Source of the DNA: an uncultured Opitutia bacterium
GTDB lineage: Bacteria > Verrucomicrobiota > Verrucomicrobiia > Opitutales > Opitutaceae
Reading direction: 5' to 3'
DNA length: 64,000 nucleotides
Assembly (NCBI GenBank): GCA_903881475.1
Contig: CAIRTK010000064.1
Span: 62,001 to 126,000 of the forward strand
Shown here: one piece after another, positions 55,576 through 64,000 of the stretch
How positions within the stretch are numbered: position 1 is the first letter of the stretch
Layout: the number at the start of each line of letters is the position of its first letter
Translations under genes and position numbers: made by a program
The notes under the pieces: model-generated
What the model was told of the DNA's origin: nothing
Database searches by the model: none
What the model saw: the letters and a program-made list of their open reading frames with translations, nothing else

Positions 55576-58500
55576 TCACTTACTCCAGCTGAGGATCGCC
55601 GGCAGGCGGACGGTTTCGCCGACGGCGCCATCGACCAGCCAGACGTCCTCGCCAGCCGAAATTTTCCCCGTGGGCGGGGCGGTGAGGGTGAGGCGGCCGT
55701 CATCCCGGGCTTCGAGCACCGTGGCGAGCGGCCGGTCCGCCTGGTCGCACAGCGTGGTGCCGCGATAGATGGCGAACAGCCGCAGGGCGGTCTTGCTCAG
55801 GACCGTGGCGCCCTCGACGGAGGTCACGTGCACGAGACCCACTCGGAGATCATCCTTCACGGTGAATACCAGTTCGTCGCCCTCGCGCCGGACGGCGGTG
55901 ATCGTCTCCACGGTCTCGCGCAACGGATTCGAGAGATGAAGGATGCGGCCAGGCAGGGTCGCCAGATCCGGCGGCGTCGAGCCGGCGGCGAGGCGGACGC
56001 GCAGCTGTCCGGCTGACACGTTGATCGCGGTGACTTTCCCCTCAAGGCCGGTGGCGCTAAGTTTGCGGCTGCCGAGCTGGAAGAAGGTGCCGCCGGCGAA
56101 GAAGGCGCGCACCGGCTGGTGTTTGGCGTCGAGCGTGACGACCGCGACCTCGGCGTCGGTGGCCAGCGGGGGCGTGTCCTCGCGGGCGAACACCGCGATA
56201 TCGGAGCCGTGGTGATGGATCACGATGTCACGCAGGCCGTCGGTGTGCGTGACGGTGACCGCCGAGCCATTGGCGAAGTCGCTCCGATGGACCGAGGCAA
56301 TGAACGGCGCGGTGGCGTACGGCTCCAGCACGGCGGCGAACGCGCTGGTCAGCTCCGGCTCGCCGGGCCCGGCCACGCGGCGGGCGATGAGAAATTTGAT
56401 CAGCTCCGGATATTTCATGGGCGAGACCCGGGCCTCGGCCAGCAGCAGTTCCTGGCCGGGCTGCGGCAGCACGCGGAGGCGGAGGCGGGCATTCGGATCC
56501 TTGTCATGGACATAGTCCGCGATGACGGTGTCCGCGCCGGACTGGAGCCGCTGCACGTTGACGAGGTGCTGGAAGCCGGAGCCCGCGTAGTTGAGGTAGC
56601 TGCCCTTGAAATCCTTCGCGCCGCGCACGGGGTCGTCGTAGAGTTCGCCCACGGCGACGTTCGGACCGGCCAGGGTGCCCGGGGCGGGCGCGGACCAGGT
56701 GCCGGCGAGGGTGGTGAATTTCCCCGTCGGGCCATGCAGGCTGTAATCGTGTTGCCGGCCGCCGGCGACATCGAAGAAGTCGACGGCGTAACCCTGGTCC
56801 GCCGCACCGGGCGCGTCGACCATCACCAAGGTGCGGCGGTAGGTCGTGGTCTGCGGGTAGGTGCCGGGCGCATCGGCGACCAGCGCGCGCGCGAACGGGC
56901 CGTCGGCAAACAGCAGCAGCCGGCCGGCGGGGTTGGTGGGCTGGCGGTGGGCGTCGACGGTGACGGTGTTGTGGGAGATGGTGGTCTTCGACCACGTGAA
57001 GATGCCGGAGTTGAATTCGTTCGCGCCGTCGGGGTAGCCGAGGTCGGGCATCATGTCCTGGCCGTGGGCGAACAGGTCGAAATGCAGCCGGTCGTAGTGG
57101 TAGTGGGCGACATGCAGCCCGTAGAACAGGTCGAGGGAGCGGGTGTCGGCCGGGTTGTTGAGGATGGCGCTGCCGTAGCCGCTGAAAATCCGCGACGGCT
57201 GGGGCGGGACGACCCTTTCGACAGGCTCGAGGTGGTTCGCCACGGGCGGCAAACCAGCGACGACGAGTGCCGGAGCGAAGAGGGCCTCATAGCTGCCGAA
57301 GGTTTTTTCGCCGGTTGCGCCGATGCCGGCGAGGTAGGCGGCGTAGCGCGGATCGCGGTAGAGCTGGAAGCCGCGCTGGTAGGTCAGCGAGTCGTTGCCG
57401 ATGAGCGGGGCGTAGCGGGTGCTGCTGTCCCCCAGCGGGTCCGAGAGCCGGCCGATGGTGATATAGTCGAGCGGCTGGTCGAACATCCGCTTCAACCGGG
57501 GAAGCGCCGCGATGTCGTAACCCAGTTTATTCAGCATCTCGCCGGAGGCGGCGAGGATGCGGATCCACACAAAATTGTAGTCGGGCGACTCGTGCGGGGC
57601 GCCGTCGCGGTAGACGGAATTGTAGAGCGCGTAGTCGAAGCCGATGCGGAGTAGGTGGCCCTCGGGGCGGTGCAGGATCTCGTCCACGTAGCGGCGGTTG
57701 TCGCCATGCTGGCGGACGACGGCGAGCATGAGCAGGGCGCGCTGGTGCGTGCCATAGTTGCCGCGCATCATGTCGTTGAAGTAGCCGTCGATCGCCTCCT
57801 CGAAATAGTTGGCCTCGATGCAGGCGCGGATCTGCGCGCCGGTCTGGCCGTAGAATTTCTGGAGCGCCGTGTCGCCGTCGATCGTCTCCCAGATGCTGTC
57901 GTACGCCTCGGCGAGCGAGGGGGCGACCTGGTAGGATTCCCAGATGAGGTTCACGATCTTGCCGGTGTAGCGCGTGCCCTGCTCGGCCATGAGCTGGCCG
58001 AAGCGCGACTGCTGTTCGTAATTCATGGTGGGATAAACCTCGGCCACGCGGCGAAACAGCACCGCGGCCTTGTGGGCATAGGTCCGGTCGCCGGTGAACA
58101 CATAGGCGCGGGCCAGGGACCGGATGCCATTGATGATGCACCGGCTGTCGAGGCCGGGGCCCTGCCAGACGAGGTGGTTGGCGTGCGCGACGAACCAGTA
58201 GCGGTTGCCGTCGGGTCCGACCCAACCCCAGCCGTCGTCCACGATCTTGCCGGTGAGCAGGCTCTGGTCCTTGAACCCGCTGCGGTAATAGGCGCCGTAG
58301 TCGTTGCTGGGGTAGGTTTCGCCGCCGATGGGGCACTTCACCTGGAACGGGTGCTTCGGGTCGACGATCCAGGGAAAGGAGGAGCCGTTGATCCCCTCGT
58401 AGATTTTCCGGCCGTGGATCGGACAGCCGGCATTACAGAGTTCGACGGCGCGCGGCACCTCGGCCGTGGTGACCAGGTCGCGCAGGGCCTCGTCGGTCCA

Positions 58501-58788
58501 TGCCGCCCAATAGCGGGCCTCCACCAGGGACGGTTCGAGGATGGCGCGGGCGGCGGGATACTGGGCGACATTGGCCCGGGCCAGCGCGATCTCGGCGTCG
58601 GTATGCAGGGTCCGCGCGGTCTTGAGCGGGAACTGCGGCGTGCGGACTTTCTGCGGCAGCAGCACCCCCTGGGGGATCTGCGGCTGGACGGGTCCGTCGG
58701 GAAACCATGGGTCGCGTGCGGCGAGCCCGGCGGCCAGCAGGAGGAACACGAGGACGGCGGGAAGCGGACGGAGCCGGGCGAAGTGCAT
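55576..58788 (-). CDS. heparinase II/III-like protein (putative polysaccharide lyase)
   Basis: 1070 aa; signal peptide; HYHYDRLHFDLFAHGQDMMPDLGYPDG...TWSKTTISHNTVTVDAHRQ is the heparinase II/III-like beta-sandwich signature. Confidence 0.87.
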   Translation of the reverse strand: MHFARLRPLPAVLVFLLLAAGLAARDPWFPDGPVQPQIPQGVLLPQKVRTPQFPLKTARTLHTDAEIALARANVAQYPAARAILEPSLVEARYWAAWTDEALRDLVTTAEVPRAVELCNAGCPIHGRKIYEGINGSSFPWIVDPKHPFQVKCPIGGETYPSNDYGAYYRSGFKDQSLLTGKIVDDGWGWVGPDGNRYWFVAHANHLVWQGPGLDSRCIINGIRSLARAYVFTGDRTYAHKAAVLFRRVAEVYPTMNYEQQSRFGQLMAEQGTRYTGKIVNLIWESYQVAPSLAEAYDSIWETIDGDTALQKFYGQTGAQIRACIEANYFEEAIDGYFNDMMRGNYGTHQRALLMLAVVRQHGDNRRYVDEILHRPEGHLLRIGFDYALYNSVYRDGAPHESPDYNFVWIRILAASGEMLNKLGYDIAALPRLKRMFDQPLDYITIGRLSDPLGDSSTRYAPLIGNDSLTYQRGFQLYRDPRYAAYLAGIGATGEKTFGSYEALFAPALVVAGLPPVANHLEPVERVVPPQPSRIFSGYGSAILNNPADTRSLDLFYGLHVAHYHYDRLHFDLFAHGQDMMPDLGYPDGANEFNSGIFTWSKTTISHNTVTVDAHRQPTNPAGRLLLFADGPFARALVADAPGTYPQTTTYRRTLVMVDAPGAADQGYAVDFFDVAGGRQHDYSLHGPTGKFTTLAGTWSAPAPGTLAGPNVAVGELYDDPVRGAKDFKGSYLNYAGSGFQHLVNVQRLQSGADTVIADYVHDKDPNARLRLRVLPQPGQELLLAEARVSPMKYPELIKFLIARRVAGPGEPELTSAFAAVLEPYATAPFIASVHRSDFANGSAVTVTHTDGLRDIVIHHHGSDIAVFAREDTPPLATDAEVAVVTLDAKHQPVRAFFAGGTFFQLGSRKLSATGLEGKVTAINVSAGQLRVRLAAGSTPPDLATLPGRILHLSNPLRETVETITAVRREGDELVFTVKDDLRVGLVHVTSVEGATVLSKTALRLFAIYRGTTLCDQADRPLATVLEARDDGRLTLTAPPTGKISAGEDVWLVDGAVGETVRLPAILSWSK

Positions 58789-58872
58789 CGCTTAGGAGGG
58801 TGAAGCCCGGGCGGCCCGGGCGGCAAAGCTTTTGACGCGCCCGGGGAGTTGTGCAAAGTTTCCGGACTGAAC

Positions 58873-59409
58873 ATGCACCTCACGCCCCGCCAGTGGTTGA
58901 ACGTCCTCCTGCCCATCGCGGGGCTCTTCCTGCTGGCCGCCCCGCTGCGCGCGACGGACGACCTCGGCCTGCCGGCGCCGGAGGTGGAGAACGGTTACCT
59001 GCGGCTCGGCTTCGACAAGCTGGCCTCCTACAAATTCCTGCCGCCGGCCTACGATCCCACGGCGGACGCCAAGGCGGCCCCGCCGACCGGCGACGAGCAG
59101 ATTCCCGCCGGTGTGAAGAACTGGAGCGGCAAGAAGGCGATCGTGACCGGCTTCATGCTGCCGGTGAAGATGGACGGCGGCCTCGTGACCGAATTTCTCC
59201 TGGTGAAGGATCCCATGATGTGCTGCTACGGCGTGGTGCCGAACATGAACGAGTGGGTCGTCGTGAAGATGGTGAAGGGCGGGGTTAAGCCCCTGATGGA
59301 TGTGCCGATCTCATTCTACGGCGAGCTCAAGGTCGGCGCCATGTTCGAGAACGGCTACATGACCGGCATCTATCTCCTCGAGGGCGAAAAGATGGGCGAG
59401 GTGAAGTAG
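58873..59409 (+). CDS. DUF3299-like secreted protein
   Basis: NWSGKKAIVTGFMLPVKMDGGLVTEFLLVKDPMMCCYGVVPNMNEWV. Confidence 0.82.
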   Translation: MHLTPRQWLNVLLPIAGLFLLAAPLRATDDLGLPAPEVENGYLRLGFDKLASYKFLPPAYDPTADAKAAPPTGDEQIPAGVKNWSGKKAIVTGFMLPVKMDGGLVTEFLLVKDPMMCCYGVVPNMNEWVVVKMVKGGVKPLMDVPISFYGELKVGAMFENGYMTGIYLLEGEKMGEVK

Positions 59410-59414
59410 CGGGT

Positions 59415-59517
59415 TACGAAGCTCTAAGATCGAAACCCAAAATCCGAAACGCGAGCCCATCGGCTGGGGCAGCGGAAAATCCAATTTCGGATTTCGAGTT
59501 TCTCGTTTCGAGCTTTC
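59415..59517. repeat. intergenic inverted CGAAATCCGAA-type element
   Basis: GATCGAAACCCAAAATCCGAAACGCG ... ATTTCGGATTTCGAGTTTCTCGTTTCGAGCTTT. Confidence 0.65.
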
Positions 59518-59971
59518 AGCGGGAGATATCCCGCTGGGTCAGCACCTTGAAGCCGCGGCGGTTCAGGGCCTGGGCGGCGACGTCGGCATCCTCGATGCTG
59601 AGCGCGAGGGCGGCCTTGGAGTCCGGGCGCTTGATGAAGCTGTAGACGTAATGGACGTTGATCTCGGCCTCGAGCAGCGCCGCGAGGACGTCGCGCAGCG
59701 ACGTCTCGTCGTCAATTTCCACGGCGAGCACATCGCACTCGGTGTACGGAAAATCATTGTTCACCATCAGCTCGCGGGCTTTCTCCCGGTCATCGACGAT
59801 CAGGCGGATGATGGCGCTGTCGGTCGTGTCGAGCACGGTGATGGCCATGATGTGCACGCTGTTTTCCTTGAACAGCGCGGTCAGGTCGTAGAGGCGGCCG
59901 ACGCGGTTCTCGGCAAACACGGAGAACTGCCGGACAGGGTCGGTGGCGGGGGTGGTCTTGGTGGCGGCCAT
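59516..59971 (-). CDS. ACT domain-containing protein
   Basis: Two ACT-like units: FSVFAENRVGRLYDLTALFKENSVHIMAITVLDTTDSAIIRLIVDD and DVLAVEIDDETSLRDVLAALLEAEINVHYVYSF. Confidence 0.88.
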   Translation of the reverse strand: MAATKTTPATDPVRQFSVFAENRVGRLYDLTALFKENSVHIMAITVLDTTDSAIIRLIVDDREKARELMVNNDFPYTECDVLAVEIDDETSLRDVLAALLEAEINVHYVYSFIKRPDSKAALALSIEDADVAAQALNRRGFKVLTQRDISR

Positions 59972-60058
59972 GGCGGACGTAGGACGCTGGCGCAGCGCGC
60001 GGACACGGTCAATTGCAGGCTGGCGGGGGCGCGCGGCGGCGGTTTACCGTGAATTCCA

Positions 60059-60967
60059 ATGCCCCCCGAGTCCCTGAATCCCCATGCCGTCATGCAGCGC
60101 CGGGCGGAGGACAGCGCGCGGCTGGTGGCGCGCGGGATCGGCCTGAACCTGCTGCTGGCGGTGCTGAAGTTTGCCGGCGGGATTTTCGGCCACACCTATG
60201 CGCTGATCGCGGACGGCGCGGAGTCCCTGCTCGACGTGTTTTCCTCGATCCTGGTCTGGACCGGCTTCAGGGTGGCGGCGCGGCCGCCGGATGCCAACCA
60301 CCCGTACGGCCATGGCAAGGCCGAGCCGCTGGCGGCGCTGGCCGTGGCGCTGGTTATTTTTGCCGCGGCCGGGTGGATCTCCGTTCATGCCGTGCACGAG
60401 ATTGTCACGCCGCACCGGGGGCCGCACTGGTTCACGCTGCCGCTGCTGGCGGCGATTGTCGTGACCAAGGTCTGGTTCTCGCGCCGCATGGCGGCGGCGG
60501 GCGTCGCGGCGGGCAGCACGGCGCTCGACGTCGAGGCGCTGCACCACTGGTCCGATGCCATCACCTCGGGCGCGGCGTTCGTCGGCATCGCACTGGCGAT
60601 CGCGGGCGGGAAGGGCTGGGAGGTCGCGGATGACTGGGCCGCGCTGTTTGCCTGCGTGGTCATCGCGTTCAACGGCGTCCGGATGTTCAACAAGGCGCTG
60701 GGCGATGTCATGGACACGGCGGCGCCGGACAAATTCGAGGATGAAGTCCGCACCCTCGCACTGGCGGTGCCCGGCGTGGGCGCCCTCGACAAGGTCCGCG
60801 TCCGCAAGAGCGGGCTCAGCCACCTCGTGGACATCCAGGTGCGGGTGAACGGCGACCTCACGGTGCGGGCCGGTCACGACATCGCTCATGCCGTGAAGGA
60901 CGCGCTGCTCGCCTCCTCGCCGCACGCGATCAGCGACGTCTCGGTGCACATCGAGCCGATGAAGTAG
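60059..60967 (+). CDS. cation diffusion facilitator (CDF) family transporter
   Basis: LIADGAESLLDVFSSILVW, DANHPYGHGKAEPLAALAVAL, ALHHWSDAITS metal-site motifs. Confidence 0.94.
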   Translation: MPPESLNPHAVMQRRAEDSARLVARGIGLNLLLAVLKFAGGIFGHTYALIADGAESLLDVFSSILVWTGFRVAARPPDANHPYGHGKAEPLAALAVALVIFAAAGWISVHAVHEIVTPHRGPHWFTLPLLAAIVVTKVWFSRRMAAAGVAAGSTALDVEALHHWSDAITSGAAFVGIALAIAGGKGWEVADDWAALFACVVIAFNGVRMFNKALGDVMDTAAPDKFEDEVRTLALAVPGVGALDKVRVRKSGLSHLVDIQVRVNGDLTVRAGHDIAHAVKDALLASSPHAISDVSVHIEPMK

Positions 60968-61002
60968 GAGCGCTTTAAGCGCCTGTTTCCAATCCTGCCA
61001 TG

Positions 61003-61079
61003 CTGAGCGCAGCGAAGAATCCAGTGAGATTCCGCGGAGGGCATTGATAGCACCCAACTGGATTCTTCGCTGCGCTCAG
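61003..61079. repeat. intergenic inverted repeat (TGAGCGMAGCGAAGAATCCAGT type)
   Basis: Perfect 23-bp arms CTGAGCGCAGCGAAGAATCCAGT (61003..61025) / ACTGGATTCTTCGCTGCGCTCAG (61057..61079). Confidence 0.88.
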
Positions 61080-61108
61080 AATGACAGTCCAAGCCACGCC
61101 GGCGCGGC

Positions 61109-61276
61109 TCACTCGGCCAGCTTCTGCGCCAGCTTCCAACCCGCCCACACGCCGACGATGCTGCCCACGCCGCTGATCACGAAGGACCAGCCGAAACCCC
61201 AGCCGAGGTAATCCGGGATGGCCCAGCCGACGTAGCCGCCGACGGTGCTGACCACAAGAATGCAGAGCTTGTTCAC
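61109..61276 (-). CDS. small (55 aa) membrane protein missed by the ORF length cutoff
   Basis: GTG start; translation VNKLCILVVSTVGGYVGWAIPDYLGWGFGWSFVISGVGSIVGVWAGWKLAQKLAE with two hydrophobic glycine-rich segments. Confidence 0.7.
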   Translation of the reverse strand: MNKLCILVVSTVGGYVGWAIPDYLGWGFGWSFVISGVGSIVGVWAGWKLAQKLAE

Positions 61277-61286
61277 CGGCGACGGA

Positions 61287-61733
61287 TCACTTCGGCGGCG
61301 GAAACTCGGGGTCGCGGATGGAACCCTTCTCGGTCATCCAGGGATGGATCTCGACCCGGAGCCGGCCGGTCTGCACCTCCGGGTCGCTGGCGGCGAGTCG
61401 CTCGGCCTCCTGGAGGGAGCCGCACTTGAAGATATAAATCCCGCGCCACTCGCGGTTGTCCGGACAGGGACCGGCCACGAGGAGCTTTCCGAGCTGGGCG
61501 AGGCGCTCGACGTTGCCCAAGTGCGCCGACTGAATCTTGGCCCGGTCCTCCTTGTCGTAAGCGTCGAAATTGGGCCCCTTGGTGATGAGGCCGACGTAGT
61601 AGGTGGTGAGATCGGGATCAGGCGGCGCGGCCGGCGTAAGCGTCATGGTTCCGGCGCGTGGCTTGTCGCTCGCCGATGCGGCCGTGACGGTCAGGCACAG
61701 GACGAGCAGGGCGGGGAGAAGGCGCGGAGTCAT
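61287..61733 (-). CDS. secreted YCII-related domain protein
   Basis: Signal peptide; [76 protein letters not shown]. Confidence 0.82.
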   Translation of the reverse strand: MTPRLLPALLVLCLTVTAASASDKPRAGTMTLTPAAPPDPDLTTYYVGLITKGPNFDAYDKEDRAKIQSAHLGNVERLAQLGKLLVAGPCPDNREWRGIYIFKCGSLQEAERLAASDPEVQTGRLRVEIHPWMTEKGSIRDPEFPPPK

Positions 61734-61864
61734 GGACCGCAGGCTGCCGTGCGGGGGCAGGGCAGGCGAGCCGCAACTTATGCAAGCTGAAGCCGGGCGT
61801 CATTGGCGGCCAGCGCACCGGGATTCCCGTTTACTCATCCGCCCGCCAGGCTCAGACTCCTCGC

Positions 61865-63691
61865 ATGAAAAAACGAAATTTCGCCAAACCCCTGAGCGAA
61901 AACACCCACTTGCTGCGCTGGGTCGATAAGATGGTCGCCCTGTGCAAGCCCGACCGCGTCCACTGGGTCGACGGCTCGCAGGAGGAGTACGATGCACTTT
62001 GCGCCCGGATGGTCGAGGACGGCACCTTCATCAGGCTGAACCAGAAGCTCTGGCCCGGCTGTTACTACGCCCGGTCCGATGCCAGCGATGTCGCGCGCGT
62101 CGAGGACCGCACCTTCATCTGCTCGCTGTCGAAGGAAGCCGCCGGCCCGACGAACAACTGGGAGAATCCCTATGAGATGAGGAAGAAGCTGCGCAGCCTC
62201 TTCGCCGGCTGCATGGCCGGCCGCACGCTGTATGTGCTGCCGTTCAGCATGGGCCCGGTCGGCGGCCCGATGTCGCAGATCGGCGTGCAGCTCACCGATT
62301 CGCCCTACGTGGTCGTCAGCATGCGCATCATGGCCCGCATCGGCCTGCCGGTTTACGCCGAGATCGACAAGGGCGAGAAGCGCGTCGTCCCGTGCATGCA
62401 CTCCGTGGGGGCCCCGCTGAAGCCGGGCGCGGCCGACGTCCCGTGGCCGTGCAACGCCGAGAAATACATCGTCCACTTTCCCGAGACGCGCGAGATCTGG
62501 AGCTACGGCTCCGGCTACGGCGGCAATGCGCTGCTCGGCAAGAAATGCTTCGCGCTCCGCATCGCCTCGAACATGGCGCGGGACGAGGGCTGGATGGCCG
62601 AGCACATGCTGATCCTCGGGGTCGAGGACCCGAAGGGGGAGAAGACCTACGTGGCGGCGGCGTTCCCGAGCGCGTGCGGCAAGACGAACTTCGCGATGCT
62701 CATTCCGCCCGACGCGCTGAAGAAGAAGGGCTGGAAGGTCTGGACCGTCGGCGACGACATCGCGTGGATCAAGCCGGACGCCGAGGGTCGCCTGCACGCG
62801 ATCAACCCCGAGGCCGGTTTCTTTGGCGTCGCCCCAGGCACGTCGGTGAAGACGAACCCGAACGCGATGGCCTCGCTCGCCAAAAACACGATCTTCACGA
62901 ACGTCGCGCTTACCCCCGACGGCGGCGTCTGGTGGGAGGGCATGACGGACGAGCCGCCGGCGGAGTGCACCGACTGGCAAGGCCGCCCGTGGACGCCGGC
63001 CCTGGCGAAGGAAACCGGCGCGAAGGCGGCGCATCCCAACGCGCGCTTCACCGCGCCGGCCGCGCAATGCCCGACGATCGACCCGGACTGGGAAAAGCCG
63101 GACGGCGTGCCGCTGAGCGCGCTGATTTTCGGCGGCCGCCGGGCGGCGACGATTCCGCTCATCTACCAGGCGTTCAACTGGAGCAGCGGTGTATATGTCG
63201 GCGCCACGATGGGCTCCGAAATGACGGCGGCGGCGGCGGGCACGATCGGCAAGGTCCGCCGCGACCCGATGGCCATGCTGCCGTTCTGCGGCTACCACAT
63301 GGGGGACTATTTCCGCCACTGGATCATGATGCAGAAGAAGCTCAGCGTCACCCCGCGCATCTTCCACGTGAACTGGTTCCGCAAGGACGCCGGCGGCAAG
63401 TTCCTCTGGCCCGGCTTCCGCGAGAACATGCGCATCCTGAAGTGGATCGTCGACCGCACCCGCGGCCGCACGCTGGCGAAGGAGACGCCGATCGGCTGGA
63501 TGCCCCGCTACGAGGATGTCGAGTGGGCCGGCCTGGATTTCCCGCAGGCGAAGTGGGACGAGATCATGGCCTTCGATCGCACCGCGTGGCGCGCGGAGGT
63601 CATGGGGCATGAGGAACTCTTCCTCGACCTGCATGACCGGCTGCCGAAGGAAATGATCTACGAGCGGGAACTGCTCATCTGCCGGATGTGA
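61865..63691 (+). CDS. pckG: phosphoenolpyruvate carboxykinase (GTP)
   Basis: [83 protein letters not shown]. Confidence 0.97.
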   Translation: MKKRNFAKPLSENTHLLRWVDKMVALCKPDRVHWVDGSQEEYDALCARMVEDGTFIRLNQKLWPGCYYARSDASDVARVEDRTFICSLSKEAAGPTNNWENPYEMRKKLRSLFAGCMAGRTLYVLPFSMGPVGGPMSQIGVQLTDSPYVVVSMRIMARIGLPVYAEIDKGEKRVVPCMHSVGAPLKPGAADVPWPCNAEKYIVHFPETREIWSYGSGYGGNALLGKKCFALRIASNMARDEGWMAEHMLILGVEDPKGEKTYVAAAFPSACGKTNFAMLIPPDALKKKGWKVWTVGDDIAWIKPDAEGRLHAINPEAGFFGVAPGTSVKTNPNAMASLAKNTIFTNVALTPDGGVWWEGMTDEPPAECTDWQGRPWTPALAKETGAKAAHPNARFTAPAAQCPTIDPDWEKPDGVPLSALIFGGRRAATIPLIYQAFNWSSGVYVGATMGSEMTAAAAGTIGKVRRDPMAMLPFCGYHMGDYFRHWIMMQKKLSVTPRIFHVNWFRKDAGGKFLWPGFRENMRILKWIVDRTRGRTLAKETPIGWMPRYEDVEWAGLDFPQAKWDEIMAFDRTAWRAEVMGHEELFLDLHDRLPKEMIYERELLICRM

Positions 63692-63741
63692 GGGGACGAA
63701 ATCGCGTGGAACGAATCCTGTGGCGCGGGGTTTACATCCGC

Positions 63742-64000
63742 ATGCACCGTTGGACCGCCTGCCTTGCCCTGACCCTGGCCTTTGCCGGCTTCGCCGCTGG
63801 CGCCGATGAACCGGCCGCGGCCGAGCCGGGCGTGCCGCCCCTGCTGTACGATGCGCTGGGAAAACTGGCGCAGGACTTCGACCGCTGGGCCTACACGGAG
63901 ACGGTTCAGGTCATGGATGAGCACGGCGTGTCCAAGTCCGAGACGGTCGTTCGATTTGACCCGTCCAGGCCCTATGCGGAGCAATACCAACCGCTGAAGA
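63742..64000 (+). CDS. hypothetical secreted protein (partial, runs off right edge)
   Basis: Signal peptide MHRWTACLALTLAFAGFAAGADE and an open frame to the window end. Confidence 0.65.
   Translation, partial: MHRWTACLALTLAFAGFAAGADEPAAAEPGVPPLLYDALGKLAQDFDRWAYTETVQVMDEHGVSKSETVVRFDPSRPYAEQYQPLK

Noticed and set aside
61835-63634. 599 aa minus-strand ORF
   Set aside because: Antisense to pckG.

Overview
This is a high-GC window of about 64 kb, most consistent with a Verrucomicrobia/Opitutaceae-like chromosome. The taxonomic call is inferred from gene content and intergenic repeat style and was not searched. The left part carries a partial asnS (minus strand), a YXWGXW lipoprotein, a TetR/SDR pair, an HDOD protein, a prpBCD methylcitrate operon, an ABC ATPase/permease pair, and a TonB-dependent receptor followed by a LacI regulator. 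The centre (about 16.8-37.3 kb) is a dense, co-oriented saccharolytic locus with many ATGA start/stop overlaps. It encodes GH78-, GH51-, GH127- and GH43-like enzymes, a DUF6807/PmoA-like protein, a leader-bearing class-V aminotransferase, an M28 peptidase and a Tat-leader PepE-like peptidase. Its most distinctive content is three copies of a two-gene module: an uncharacterised secreted ~630-650 aa protein (probably alpha/alpha-toroid plus beta-sandwich, 'RGDTENHW...GQGEY...' family) paired with a secreted Asp-box (BNR-like) beta-propeller of about 340 aa. Two of the three copies are a tandem duplication of about 2.95 kb. The right part carries an ABC exporter, a Gfo/Idh/MocA oxidoreductase, an SSS symporter with an extra N-terminal domain, a ferritin-like protein, a phytanoyl-CoA-dioxygenase-like protein, an AraC regulator, a probable sugar-oxidation gene set (Zn-dehydrogenase, SDR, hydroxyacid dehydrogenase, lactonase-like amidohydrolase), a heparinase II/III-like protein, a CDF transporter and GTP-dependent PEP carboxykinase. 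Intergenic spaces carry several families of long inverted repeats. I saw no rRNA, tRNA, CRISPR array, transposase or prophage genes.
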